Below, piece by piece: positions 43,221 through 52,064 of a stretch of 64,000 nucleotides of DNA. A program made the translations under genes and the position numbers. Under the pieces are notes generated by a model. It saw only the letters and a program-made list of their open reading frames with translations. It searched no databases and was not told where the DNA came from. The stretch is from an uncultured Mordavella sp. (GTDB lineage Bacteria > Bacillota > Clostridia > Lachnospirales > Lachnospiraceae), in NCBI GenBank assembly GCA_902406105.1, contig CABPCP010000006.1, positions 1 to 64,000 on the forward strand, in the 5' to 3' direction. Each line of letters starts with the position of its first letter. Within the stretch, counting starts at the first letter, position 1.

Positions 43221-44294
43221 TTAGGGATAAACATATATCACTCCAATTATGTCCATATTTAAAAGATTCATTTTTTCAGCTAATTTTTCGACATCTTCTA
43301 TATGATCATCATTAATGCTAATTACTAGAACAATTTTATTATCCTCTCCACCTGTTGCCTTTATCCCCCCCATTTCAGCTTCCTTAACTATAGCTCCTCC
43401 TATCTTTTCACTACAGTAATCGGATACTTGTTTTATAAAACCTGGGGCAATTTTTTTCCCACACACTTTAACCAAAGCCACCTGTTCAAAACCTTTGGTT
43501 TTCATGTATTCTGGTAGGATAAGATCCTCTTTTTGATTAGTTTTTTTCCTAGGCTTCAACTCTCCTAAAACAGGCTTCTCTTTTAATTGGTCCACTTCAT
43601 CCTTACTGCGGATATACCTATCCTTTAACATCAAGAAAAAGATAACCAAAACTGCCCCCATCAGAAAAAGGCATAAAATAAAAACATTTTTTACAGACAG
43701 CACGCCCGCTTCTTTTGTATTGCCACTATCTTCTATAAGGTTTTCTTGATCTGTTCCTTGCAATATAGTGAGTGTTGCATTTTTTTCTAACAAACTCATC
43801 TTATTTATCAATAAATCGGAATAAATTTGCGAAAGAGCTATCACTTCATTTGCGTTTTCTCCCTCTACTACACATACCAAAAGTCTGTCTGTCGCTTCTA
43901 AATCAACTTGATTCACATTAAATTGATAATTCTCAAATCCTGCATCCAGCATTTCTTTATTAATTTCCTCGATACTTGTCTGTGTCTTCATCAACTCTAT
44001 AGCCATCTCGGAAAGTTCTGTATAGTTCGGTTTTTCACTTTTTTCTTTTAGCACCTCTGCTAATAACTGGTCACCCGATTTCCCTTCGTCAATATTTTCT
44101 CCATTTTCTTCAAAGCAAAAGACCATTTCGGCAGAAACAGTTGTTTCTCCTTCGATTCCTTGACCTGTCCCTGACCATATGATCACAGCAATTGCAAGCA
44201 AAATTCCAACAGCTATGATCCACCAAAAGCGTATCAAATTATCTCTCAGCTTTGCGAACGTAATTACAATCTCATTCTTCTCTGATATCTCCAT
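43221..44294 (-). CDS. Wzz/YveK-like chain-length protein with Walker-less kinase-like domain
   Basis: A 357-aa protein built like the one at 30339: two membrane helices (about 23-43 and 198-220), an extracellular loop, and a cytosolic C-terminal domain (235-357) ending in NLLNMDIIGVIYVYP, similar to the last strand of CpsD kinases. No Walker A is seen. It lies between the WbpE-like aminotransferase and the Wzy-like gene. It is probably a length regulator without kinase activity. Confidence 0.7.
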   Translation of the reverse strand: MEISEKNEIVITFAKLRDNLIRFWWIIAVGILLAIAVIIWSGTGQGIEGETTVSAEMVFCFEENGENIDEGKSGDQLLAEVLKEKSEKPNYTELSEMAIELMKTQTSIEEINKEMLDAGFENYQFNVNQVDLEATDRLLVCVVEGENANEVIALSQIYSDLLINKMSLLEKNATLTILQGTDQENLIEDSGNTKEAGVLSVKNVFILCLFLMGAVLVIFFLMLKDRYIRSKDEVDQLKEKPVLGELKPRKKTNQKEDLILPEYMKTKGFEQVALVKVCGKKIAPGFIKQVSDYCSEKIGGAIVKEAEMGGIKATGGEDNKIVLVISINDDHIEDVEKLAEKMNLLNMDIIGVIYVYP

Positions 44295-44318
44295 ATATCC
44301 GCTACTCCTTTTTCCTAC

Positions 44319-45440
44319 TTATATAAAATTTCTAATTTCTCCTGCAACTATGGCAATCTCTTCCTCAGTTAAATAAGGATGCATCGGAAGAGATAGTACC
44401 GTACTGCATAAGTTTTCAGTAATTGGACATTCTATATAATTTTCATTTTCTTCAAATGCCTTCTGACAATGCATCGGTTTAGGATAATAAACCATCGTTG
44501 GAACTGCCCGCTCCTTAAGATACTGCTGTAGGCTTTCTCTTTGCTGATTAGATTCCAGTCTTAACGTATACTGGGCCCAGCTGGAATAATAATCATTTGG
44601 CACCTTAGGGGTATTTACAATGTCTCCTAACAACTGCGTATATCTTTCGGCTGCTCTATTCACCGCCTCCAGCTCATATTCTCTAAATGCTTTTAATTTT
44701 ACCTGAAGGACTGCCGCCTGTATTGTATCCAGCCGAGAGTTCCAGCCAATCCGCACATTATCATATTTGTAATTTCCCTTTCCGTGAACCTTTATTGACC
44801 TTAAGTACTCATTCATCTTATCATCATTTGTAAAAATTGCCCCACCGTCTCCGTAGCATCCTAATGGCTTTGCCGGGAAAAAAGAAGTTGTTGCCGCATC
44901 GCCGAAACTACATGCCCGCCTTTCTCCAATCCGGCCGCCAAATCCCTGAGCTCCGTCTTCCAGTAAAAGTAAATTATATTTTTCTGCAACTTTTTCTAGT
45001 TCCGGGTAATTCGCCGGTTGTCCAAACAGATCAACAGCAATGATTGCTCTCGGCCTTAATTCCCCTTGCTTAATTACATTGTTAATACATTTTTCCAAAG
45101 AACTTACATTAGCGTTAAATGTGTCTTGACAAACGTCATAAAATACAGGTGTAGCCCCCTCAAACGCCACCACTTCACCGGAAGCAAAAAATGTAAAATC
45201 TGGCACAAATACGGCGTCTCCTCTCTGAATATTCCATGCCATTAATACCATTGTTAAAGCATCTGTTCCATTCGCACATGTAATACAATGCTTTACTCCA
45301 ACATATTCCGCCAACTGTTCTTCCAGTTCTGCGATCTGTGTTCCCCCAATAAAATTCCCATCTGAAAGGACTTTCTGGATGCTTTTATCTATCTCTTCTT
45401 TCAACCTATTATACTGCGCTCCCAAATCTCTAAATTTCAT
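44319..45440 (-). CDS. WbpE/WlbC-like sugar aminotransferase (DegT/DnrJ/EryC1)
   Basis: A 373-aa PLP enzyme. It begins FRDLGAQYNRLKEEIDKS and has GGTQIAELE, TCANGTDALTMVL, the PLP-lysine region SFFPAKPLGCYGDGGAIF and KVHGKGNYKYDNVRIGWNSR, all as in WbpE/WlbC. It would put an amino group on C3 of the 3-keto sugar nucleotide made by the WbpB-like enzyme at 31909. It overlaps the flippase gene by 4 nt. Its separation from WbpA/B/D by about 10 kb is unusual, as the four normally cluster. Confidence 0.88.
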   Translation of the reverse strand: MKFRDLGAQYNRLKEEIDKSIQKVLSDGNFIGGTQIAELEEQLAEYVGVKHCITCANGTDALTMVLMAWNIQRGDAVFVPDFTFFASGEVVAFEGATPVFYDVCQDTFNANVSSLEKCINNVIKQGELRPRAIIAVDLFGQPANYPELEKVAEKYNLLLLEDGAQGFGGRIGERRACSFGDAATTSFFPAKPLGCYGDGGAIFTNDDKMNEYLRSIKVHGKGNYKYDNVRIGWNSRLDTIQAAVLQVKLKAFREYELEAVNRAAERYTQLLGDIVNTPKVPNDYYSSWAQYTLRLESNQQRESLQQYLKERAVPTMVYYPKPMHCQKAFEENENYIECPITENLCSTVLSLPMHPYLTEEEIAIVAGEIRNFI

Positions 45441-46789
45441 AATATCTTACCTCCTGCAATTTGAACGATTATATAACTTCCCAATAATATGAAAACATAC
45501 GAAAATACAAATCGAACATATTTTCTTATTGGATACTGCATATAATAAAGGGATATCCCCATTATTATTATTTGAAAAAATGTCTCTTCTGCTGTATAAA
45601 TCACAATCGTCTTGATTAGTCCCCAATCCATAACTGCCGACAATGAAAAAACGATTAAATTAAGTAATACTTTTATAATAACACTAAATAAATTTATTTT
45701 TTTCTTATCCACTAAGATTAATGTGCCACTGAGACATGTATTACAGAAATATATTAAATAATATATCCCCAGAATTCCCATATAGTCTCCCGCAACTCGC
45801 CAATCTTCGCCAAGAAAAAAGGCACAAATCGGCTCTCCCCATACCATTAAGATAAAAATTGGAACTATTGCAATATTGACACTTACTTTTATAAGTTTAA
45901 ACGCAAAGGTTCCGGCTTCTTCTTTCTTTCGGAGTTTTTCTGCCGCTGTTCGGTAATATACATTATTAATTGGTGTTGCCAATAAAGACACTGGCATACT
46001 CAATATTTTACAAGCCATCGTATATCCTCCCAGCATGGCACTTCCAAACATTCGTCCCAAAAACTGTGTAGGAAATTGTGTTGACAAAATAGAAATAAAA
46101 TTGGACGGCATCTGAATCAATGGAAATGAACGATATTTTTTCAAAATATCGTTTACCATCTTTATTGAATATTTACCTGTGAACGGATTCGCATGAAAGC
46201 AAAGAAACGCTATCGTAAGAAGAGTCCCGCACACCGTTCCAAGCATATATCCAAATGTTTTCATCCCTATTAATCCAAATATGATACTTAATCCTACATT
46301 TGATATTGCATAAATAATAGGATTCCAAAATAAAGCCTTGTATTTTTTTCTTCGATTTGCGTATGCATAACATATACTTTGAGCATTATATAAAATCAAA
46401 TAAAAGTATAATAAAACACATGCCCCTATGTAGCTTTGTTCTATTTCAAATAATTGATATTTATCTTTAATTATCAGTAAGACAAAAACTCCTAATGTGC
46501 TTCCCACCACAACAGAAGTGAATATTGTTTTACAGATTGCCTTTGCCTCTTCTTCACTAGCAGGTAACATAATCGCTGTAATCATTCCCAAACAAAGAAC
46601 CCCTAAATAAATAGAGGCAGAAGAAATAATCAAATCATATTCTCCCATTTCCTTAGGACTGAAAACACGACTTAAAATCGGCAATAATATTGTATTTAAT
46701 CCATAACCGATTAGGCTTCCACTTGCAATTGTACTAATACTTTTAATAATCTCAGATTTGAAAACTGAATTTGTCAACTTTTTTAACAT
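45437..46789 (-). CDS. Wzx-type polysaccharide flippase (second copy)
   Basis: A 450-aa polytopic protein with about 12-14 helices. It begins SEIIKSISTIASGSLIGYGLNTILLPILSR-like, with the FSPKEMGEYDLI segment that marks this exporter group. RSFPLIQMPSNFISILSTQFPT in the middle is also typical. It overlaps the aminotransferase gene by 4 nt and follows the Wzy-like gene at 46878. It should export the AT-rich block's repeat unit. Substrate is not readable. Confidence 0.88.
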   Translation of the reverse strand: MLKKLTNSVFKSEIIKSISTIASGSLIGYGLNTILLPILSRVFSPKEMGEYDLIISSASIYLGVLCLGMITAIMLPASEEEAKAICKTIFTSVVVGSTLGVFVLLIIKDKYQLFEIEQSYIGACVLLYFYLILYNAQSICYAYANRRKKYKALFWNPIIYAISNVGLSIIFGLIGMKTFGYMLGTVCGTLLTIAFLCFHANPFTGKYSIKMVNDILKKYRSFPLIQMPSNFISILSTQFPTQFLGRMFGSAMLGGYTMACKILSMPVSLLATPINNVYYRTAAEKLRKKEEAGTFAFKLIKVSVNIAIVPIFILMVWGEPICAFFLGEDWRVAGDYMGILGIYYLIYFCNTCLSGTLILVDKKKINLFSVIIKVLLNLIVFSLSAVMDWGLIKTIVIYTAEETFFQIIIMGISLYYMQYPIRKYVRFVFSYVFILLGSYIIVQIAGGKIL

Positions 46790-46877
46790 ATTTCTCGTAC
46801 CAAGACAAAATAAAATATCTGCATTCTCTAGAATTATCTATGCTTTCTAATTCTTCATAATACATTAATAGATTCAA

Positions 46878-48182
46878 TTATATTCTATTTCTGACTCCAA
46901 AGTCGTCCTTATAATTGTAGAATATGCACAGAATTACTAAAACGGTAAATGTTCCAAAAATAAGCGGATCTATGAGACTTCCGTCATTTAGTAAAAATAT
47001 AGAAAAAAAACTCATACTGACAGTAAACGAATACCCGTTCAATTTTGCACAGTGATCCAAAACTATTAAAACAAACGCAAACAGTATTAAAGCCAAAAAA
47101 ATTCCTAAAATTCCAAATCGGTAATATCCTTCAGCCAAAAATCCCGTATTAGAATTCATCTCCGGTTTATCAAAATATACTGTTGATATGATGACTCCTA
47201 TCTTCTCTTCATATGGAGAGACTAATTCTAAAAATTTCCCCCACAAAGTCCCTGCCAACCCAATTTTGGGATTTTGCGAAAAGAAATCATAGTATACAAA
47301 TTTTAAATTGGCTGGCAAAATTAATACTCTTCTTACAAATAGATCATAAATCCGATAAATTATTTCTGAGCAAGCACTGCCAATTGTAACCATCACTGTT
47401 CCTATAGATAACCCTGCAAACAAAAAAATCTCTATTTTTTTCCAATTTGATATAATACACATACCTATCACAAGCGGAATAATAAAAAGCAATGCCTTTT
47501 GCGCAGAATATAAATATGCAATTAATTGCAGTATACAGAAAAAAGCCATAGAAAAAAATCTTTTTCTTTTATATTCTCTAATAATAAAGAATGGAGTAAT
47601 TATTGTATATTGCCAGTAGAATAAGTACCAAACATATTTATTTAATTCAAATTCCTTTCTTATCTCATATACTCTATAAATATTTAATGCCTCAAGGCTG
47701 AACATTCCATTTTCTATAATCATATCCACATACACAACACACGTTATCAAACAGAAAGCTATAACCAATACTTTTGAGGCAATATTAATTTGAGGAAGCT
47801 GGACATCTTTAGAAACAAAAACCAATACTTCTGCTAGCGCAAAAGCCAAACAAACGACAGTATAATAAAATATTTTCTCATCACTAAAAGCAAAAATAAC
47901 AGTAATTGGAATGATAGCGATCATATATTGAAATTGTAAAAAAAAGGTAGATGGTTTCCTTTCGTTATGCCTAATCAGCGCAAATAATATCATAATCCAT
48001 AATAAACCATATATAAATTTATAAAAAGAAAACTCAAATCTATAAGTTGATGTATTTTTATATGCCTCTTGCAAAAGATACCAAAAGCCCATCTCTAAAG
48101 CCAATTTATACACTAAAGCAATCAACAAAAAATATATATATGCCTTCAAATTGTTACATTTATAAATTAAAGAATTTGACAT
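46878..48182 (-). CDS. Polytopic membrane protein, possible second Wzy polymerase
   Basis: A 434-aa protein with about 11-12 hydrophobic segments and a longer loop around residues 265-330 holding KIGLAGTLWGKFLELVSPYE. No catalytic motif is recognised. Length, topology and place next to a flippase and glycosyltransferases suit an O-antigen polymerase or ligase-like protein. The protein at 41721 matches the Wzy family better, so this one may serve a second polymer or be a different membrane transferase. Codon use is very AT-rich, like its neighbours. Confidence 0.55.
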   Translation of the reverse strand: MSNSLIYKCNNLKAYIYFLLIALVYKLALEMGFWYLLQEAYKNTSTYRFEFSFYKFIYGLLWIMILFALIRHNERKPSTFFLQFQYMIAIIPITVIFAFSDEKIFYYTVVCLAFALAEVLVFVSKDVQLPQINIASKVLVIAFCLITCVVYVDMIIENGMFSLEALNIYRVYEIRKEFELNKYVWYLFYWQYTIITPFFIIREYKRKRFFSMAFFCILQLIAYLYSAQKALLFIIPLVIGMCIISNWKKIEIFLFAGLSIGTVMVTIGSACSEIIYRIYDLFVRRVLILPANLKFVYYDFFSQNPKIGLAGTLWGKFLELVSPYEEKIGVIISTVYFDKPEMNSNTGFLAEGYYRFGILGIFLALILFAFVLIVLDHCAKLNGYSFTVSMSFFSIFLLNDGSLIDPLIFGTFTVLVILCIFYNYKDDFGVRNRI

Positions 48183-48512
48183 AACAACTTGTATGATGTT
48201 TATAAAAGCAAAACATCCTATTTCCTTTCTTTTTGATCTTATAAATTAATACATTTTCAAAGCTATAGACTCTTAATCATTGCCATATAGTCTTGTCTAC
48301 TTAATAGAAATGCCTTTCTACTTTCCTTATCTAAATTACCTATTATCCAAATATTTTCAAGAAATTTCTTCATTAAACACCTTTACTTCCTCTACTGCCG
48401 TCTGCTTCTCATCTCATAACAGTCATAGAGGGTCTTCTTCATCTTGACCACATTCTTATCTGTATTTTGTATTAAAAAGCTTTTACAATTTTCTGCTTGA
48501 CATTTCTTTATT
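48183..48512 (-). other. 330-bp gap with possible gene remnants
   Basis: The stretch between the Wzy-like gene and a GT4 gene holds no full gene. On the minus strand, just after the GT4 stop, an open frame of about 40 codons without a good start ends in KTLYDCYEMRSRRQ (stop near 48388); the small ORF 48263-48373 follows. Both may be the debris of a lost gene. No hairpin terminator or clear promoter was seen. Confidence 0.4.
48263..48373 (-). CDS. Possible 36-aa peptide or gene remnant
   Basis: ATG at 48373 with AAGGTG 4-5 nt upstream; encodes a basic peptide beginning MKKFLENIWIIGNLDKESRK and ending in MIKSL, stop TAG at 48263-48265. No family is recognised. It may be the beginning of a former gene, since the following sequence shows no continuing frame. 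Confidence 0.3.
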   Translation of the reverse strand: MKKFLENIWIIGNLDKESRKAFLLSRQDYMAMIKSL

Positions 48513-49664
48513 CTATTTCAAAATCGCTTTATCGTATTCTTTAACTACACTATCCCATGTATACTTTCCTTTCAATTTTCGCATATTTTCGCACTTTTTC
48601 ATAAAGTCCTTCCCATTTTCTTGTATGTTCAATAAAACCTCTCTCAATGATTCTACATTATAATCAAATAGATAACCGCAGTCATTTTCACAAACAAATT
48701 TTTCTGGTGCCATACCCCTACAAAGCAATACCGGTACCCCGACTTCTATCGCTTCATATAACTTAATTGGATATGCAACCCGCCAATTGGGAACACTAAT
48801 GTCATATGCACAGTATAGTATATCTGTATTGGAAAACAATTTTTTAGTCATTGTTTGATAATCATAATATCCCGTTACACACACATTTCTATAACAACTT
48901 TCTATTTCTTTTAACTTACCGTAAGCTTCTCCCATCCCATGGATTCCAATTGAAATTCTCTCTAATCCATCCGCAGCATCCATTAACATTTTTAAAGACT
49001 TTACATCTCGGACACTACCAATATAATTAATCCGAATTTTATCGCTCTTGACATGCTCTATATCAGAATAATTTTTCGCCTCTGGATAATTAGGAATGTA
49101 AAGAATTTTTTTTCTATTCCTCTTCTGTGTCGTATCAAATTGGACTTGTCCCACATGGACTAATGTATCACTTTCATTTTGTACCCAGTGGCTAATTCTT
49201 TTAATTACTCCTCGTTTCAATCTACTTAATGTTTGTCCTTCATACCATTCACGCATAACAAAAACAACGGAGAATTTCTTTTTTCTGTTAACAACACATG
49301 CTGCAAAAGCCATTTCCAAATTATGTGCAATCAAATAAGTTCTTTCGTCCGTTTTTAACTGATTTTTAAGCCAAATAATAAATTTCAAAAACCACAGAGC
49401 ATAAATAATACTCCTAATCTTTTTAATAAACACATTAGTATTTAAAAGCTGTTCCATATTGGCCGACTTACATAGAAAATGCTTAACCGGTATCCCATCT
49501 ATGCTATTCTCTATAGTTCCTTTTCCAATAACTTTTCGCTGAAGTATAAACACTTCAACTTCATGCCCTTGTTTTTGAAAATATTTAGCTTCTTGCATTG
49601 GCCTATGCTCATAAAATTGAAGGCTGTCATATGGATTAAGTACAATCAATCTAATCTTACGCAA
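48513..49664 (-). CDS. Glycosyltransferase family 4-like
   Basis: A 383-aa GT-B enzyme. The start MRKIRLIVLNPYDSLQFYEH is followed by GHEVEVFILQRK. The donor domain includes RINYIGSVRDVKSLKMLMDA and HGMGEAYGKLKEIE; the acidic pair is in YPIKLYEAIEVGVPVLL. It follows the N-acetyl-sugar amidotransferase by 17 nt. It likely adds one of the unusual amino sugars, but the donor is not readable. Confidence 0.85.
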   Translation of the reverse strand: MRKIRLIVLNPYDSLQFYEHRPMQEAKYFQKQGHEVEVFILQRKVIGKGTIENSIDGIPVKHFLCKSANMEQLLNTNVFIKKIRSIIYALWFLKFIIWLKNQLKTDERTYLIAHNLEMAFAACVVNRKKKFSVVFVMREWYEGQTLSRLKRGVIKRISHWVQNESDTLVHVGQVQFDTTQKRNRKKILYIPNYPEAKNYSDIEHVKSDKIRINYIGSVRDVKSLKMLMDAADGLERISIGIHGMGEAYGKLKEIESCYRNVCVTGYYDYQTMTKKLFSNTDILYCAYDISVPNWRVAYPIKLYEAIEVGVPVLLCRGMAPEKFVCENDCGYLFDYNVESLREVLLNIQENGKDFMKKCENMRKLKGKYTWDSVVKEYDKAILK

Positions 49665-49681
49665 TGTAATTCTCCTGCCTC

Positions 49682-50791
49682 CTAATACTTTCTAAATTTC
49701 AAAATGAAATGTACTAATTGGTTAAATGCAGATTTTTTAAATTCATCATGTGACCGTGGCTTTTCCTCCATAATTTGATTAAATTCATCTCTAGTCAAAC
49801 CTAAATAATTTAATATATATGATATGTCTTTCTCCAAATCATCTTTATTATATAGTGGTTCCTCAAGTTTTTTTAATGCTTGATCTCTTGTCATCTGTCC
49901 ACTCAAAATCATACTCGAATAATGCGATTTTCTTTTATCCACATGAAACTTCTCTGGCAAATAATATCTTTGCATAAATTTAGTAAATATGGATTCGCAA
50001 TGTTTATCACCATAATACTCAAAACCACAAGCTGCGTTCAACTTAGAAAGCGCATCTGCCGCTTCATATTTAACATAATTCAATAATTTTAATGTTTTTA
50101 TTCTATAAAAGTATTGATATTTAATTCGTTTATCAAATATAGAAATCAACGGCAATTCTTTTGTCAATTTTAACTTTCCATATTTTTTGTGTATATCTTT
50201 AATATGCACTTTATCAGATGCATCATAACTATTTCCTTTTTGAAGAATAGATTCTAATGCAAAATTGCTACCTGACAAAAAATAAGAAATATGATTTTGT
50301 CTTGCATACTTATATAAAGTTGCAAATAGCACATTATCTTGGGGAATTGCAATATTAGGAACTCCTGCTCTTAAAAAGGCTTTTGTTACATCCGCAAACA
50401 AAGGTTTGTTAGGTTTTTCAATAATTAAATCTATATTAAAAGATTCCGCAATTCTTTTAATGTTTCTCTGTGTAATTTCCGTATCAAATCCGTCATCAAT
50501 ATGGACTGCAAGCATCCTCAATCCATACTGATGCCCTATATAAGCCAAATACGAAGAATCTAAGCCGCCAGAAAGACCTATCATACAATCATATCTTTCC
50601 TTTTTTCTTTCTTCTTTAATTTTTCTTACAATTTCCTCCAGCCTTTTCTTACCCTCATTATTAGGAAAATAGCATTGACGATTTGCCTCTTCTGCCGCTT
50701 TGCAATAATTACAGATTCTGTTCTCATCAAATATGATATACGGATCTCCCACGTTATCCATCACACATCTTTTACATATTATTTTCTCCAT
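49682..50791 (-). CDS. N-acetyl sugar amidotransferase (WbpG/PseA-like)
   Basis: A 369-aa PP-loop ATP pyrophosphatase family enzyme. The N-terminal Cys pairs CKRCVMDN and CNYC suggest a zinc site; SGGLDSSYLAYIGH is the PP-loop. VHIDDGFDTEITQRNI and YFLSGSNFALESIL continue the family pattern. In Pseudomonas B-band O-antigen such enzymes, with HisH and HisF homologues supplying ammonia, turn an acetamido or carboxyl group of a uronic sugar into an amidine or amide. No HisH or HisF homologue is in the window. The start at 50791 has GAGGAG upstream. Confidence 0.88.
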   Translation of the reverse strand: MEKIICKRCVMDNVGDPYIIFDENRICNYCKAAEEANRQCYFPNNEGKKRLEEIVRKIKEERKKERYDCMIGLSGGLDSSYLAYIGHQYGLRMLAVHIDDGFDTEITQRNIKRIAESFNIDLIIEKPNKPLFADVTKAFLRAGVPNIAIPQDNVLFATLYKYARQNHISYFLSGSNFALESILQKGNSYDASDKVHIKDIHKKYGKLKLTKELPLISIFDKRIKYQYFYRIKTLKLLNYVKYEAADALSKLNAACGFEYYGDKHCESIFTKFMQRYYLPEKFHVDKRKSHYSSMILSGQMTRDQALKKLEEPLYNKDDLEKDISYILNYLGLTRDEFNQIMEEKPRSHDEFKKSAFNQLVHFILKFRKY

Positions 50792-50809
50792 TTCGTATCT
50801 CCTCATCTA

Positions 50810-51904
50810 CTACAATACTTTTTGATATAAGTTTAAAAGCTTTTTTGCCTCATTTTCCCAAGAAAACTTTTCACACACAGCTTTCCTTCCATTTTTCCCC
50901 ATAATTTTTGCCTCTTTTGGTCTGCTTAATAAATTTTGAATAGCCGCCGCAATGTCGCTTTCATTATTAGGATCTACACATAGACCGCACTGTACTTCTT
51001 CAATTACCTCCGCCCAAACAGGAAAATTAGACGCGATAACAGGAATTCCTGCCGCCATATATTCAAACATTTTTATTGGTAAAGAATATCTATGGTTTGG
51101 TGTGTCTTTTAAAGTAACCATACCAACGCAACTTCTATTGTATAACTTGCTAATCCCTTCCCGATCCAAATATCCAACATAATTTACCTTATCCCAACCT
51201 GGCAAACTCATCAATTTTTCTTTATATTCTTCACTTAACGATCCTGCAATATTCAATTTCACGTCAAGGCCAGATATAGCTTTAATTAAAGTTGTAATTC
51301 CCCTTTGTTCTGTAACGCCTCCAGCATAACAAATCACATTTCCCCTCTCCTCATAATCATCCAACTTACATTGTATATCATTTAGCAATGGGAAATTTTT
51401 TACAACTACCACTTTGCAATGATAGTTTTTAAAAATTCCCGCAATATGTTCCGTCACTGTAACAACACAATCTAAGCGCTTTGCCACTTTCTTTTCATAT
51501 TTTTCATAAATTTTCGAAACCGCCTTCCTTAATTTAGAAGGAATCCAATATTTTGCTAGTATCTGCCTTGGCACATCTTCATGACTGTCATAAATTACTT
51601 TTTTGCCTTTCTTTTTCAGCTTTAAACCATACGGGAGCAACTCCGGATCATGAAAATGATATACATCTGCATTTTCTTTTAAGGCCAATTTATAGACCTT
51701 TCTTCCCATAAATAACATCCGCCTAAGTCGGTTAGAGCCAGACATTCCTATTCCTTTAATTTGAATATTCTTCTCAACTCGATCTTCTCCAGGAGCTATC
51801 AAGACAACCTCGTATCCATTATCAGCTAGTGTTACACACTCTTTGTAAAAAATCCGGATATCCTTATTTGGATGAACACTTGTCATATGACAAACTTTCG
51901 CCAT
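50810..51904 (-). CDS. Glycosyltransferase family 4
   Basis: A 364-aa GT-B enzyme starting AKVCHMTSVHPNKDIRIFYK, a beginning seen in capsule GT4 proteins. YHFHDPELLPYGLKLKKKG and VIYDSHEDVPRQILAKYW are typical of its N-terminal domain; ICYAGGVTEQRGITTLI and LPIKMFEYMAAGIPVIAS (with the acidic residue at the E-x7-E site) mark the donor domain. It has GGAGAAGG before the ATG. Sugar unknown. Confidence 0.9.
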   Translation of the reverse strand: MAKVCHMTSVHPNKDIRIFYKECVTLADNGYEVVLIAPGEDRVEKNIQIKGIGMSGSNRLRRMLFMGRKVYKLALKENADVYHFHDPELLPYGLKLKKKGKKVIYDSHEDVPRQILAKYWIPSKLRKAVSKIYEKYEKKVAKRLDCVVTVTEHIAGIFKNYHCKVVVVKNFPLLNDIQCKLDDYEERGNVICYAGGVTEQRGITTLIKAISGLDVKLNIAGSLSEEYKEKLMSLPGWDKVNYVGYLDREGISKLYNRSCVGMVTLKDTPNHRYSLPIKMFEYMAAGIPVIASNFPVWAEVIEEVQCGLCVDPNNESDIAAAIQNLLSRPKEAKIMGKNGRKAVCEKFSWENEAKKLLNLYQKVL

Positions 51905-51953
51905 TTTCCTTCTCCTCTTCAGAATCTTTATAATTACATTGACTTCCTAATTC

Positions 51954-52049
51954 TCACATTTTTGCAAATTCTTCTACGATTTTACAGTAATACTTTTTAC
52001 CCTTTACTTCAAAAAATTCTTTTGTAAAATTTAGAATATATAACTGCAT
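51954..52049 (-). CDS. Possible 31-aa peptide or remnant
   Basis: ATG at 52049, stop TGA at 51954-51956, 15 nt after the GT4 gene at 52065. The peptide is basic (core EFFEVKGKKYYCKIVEEF). The ribosome site is weak. No family recognised; it may be the tail of a deleted gene. Confidence 0.2.
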   Translation of the reverse strand: MQLYILNFTKEFFEVKGKKYYCKIVEEFAKM

Positions 52050-52064
52050 TCAAATGCTCGTAAC

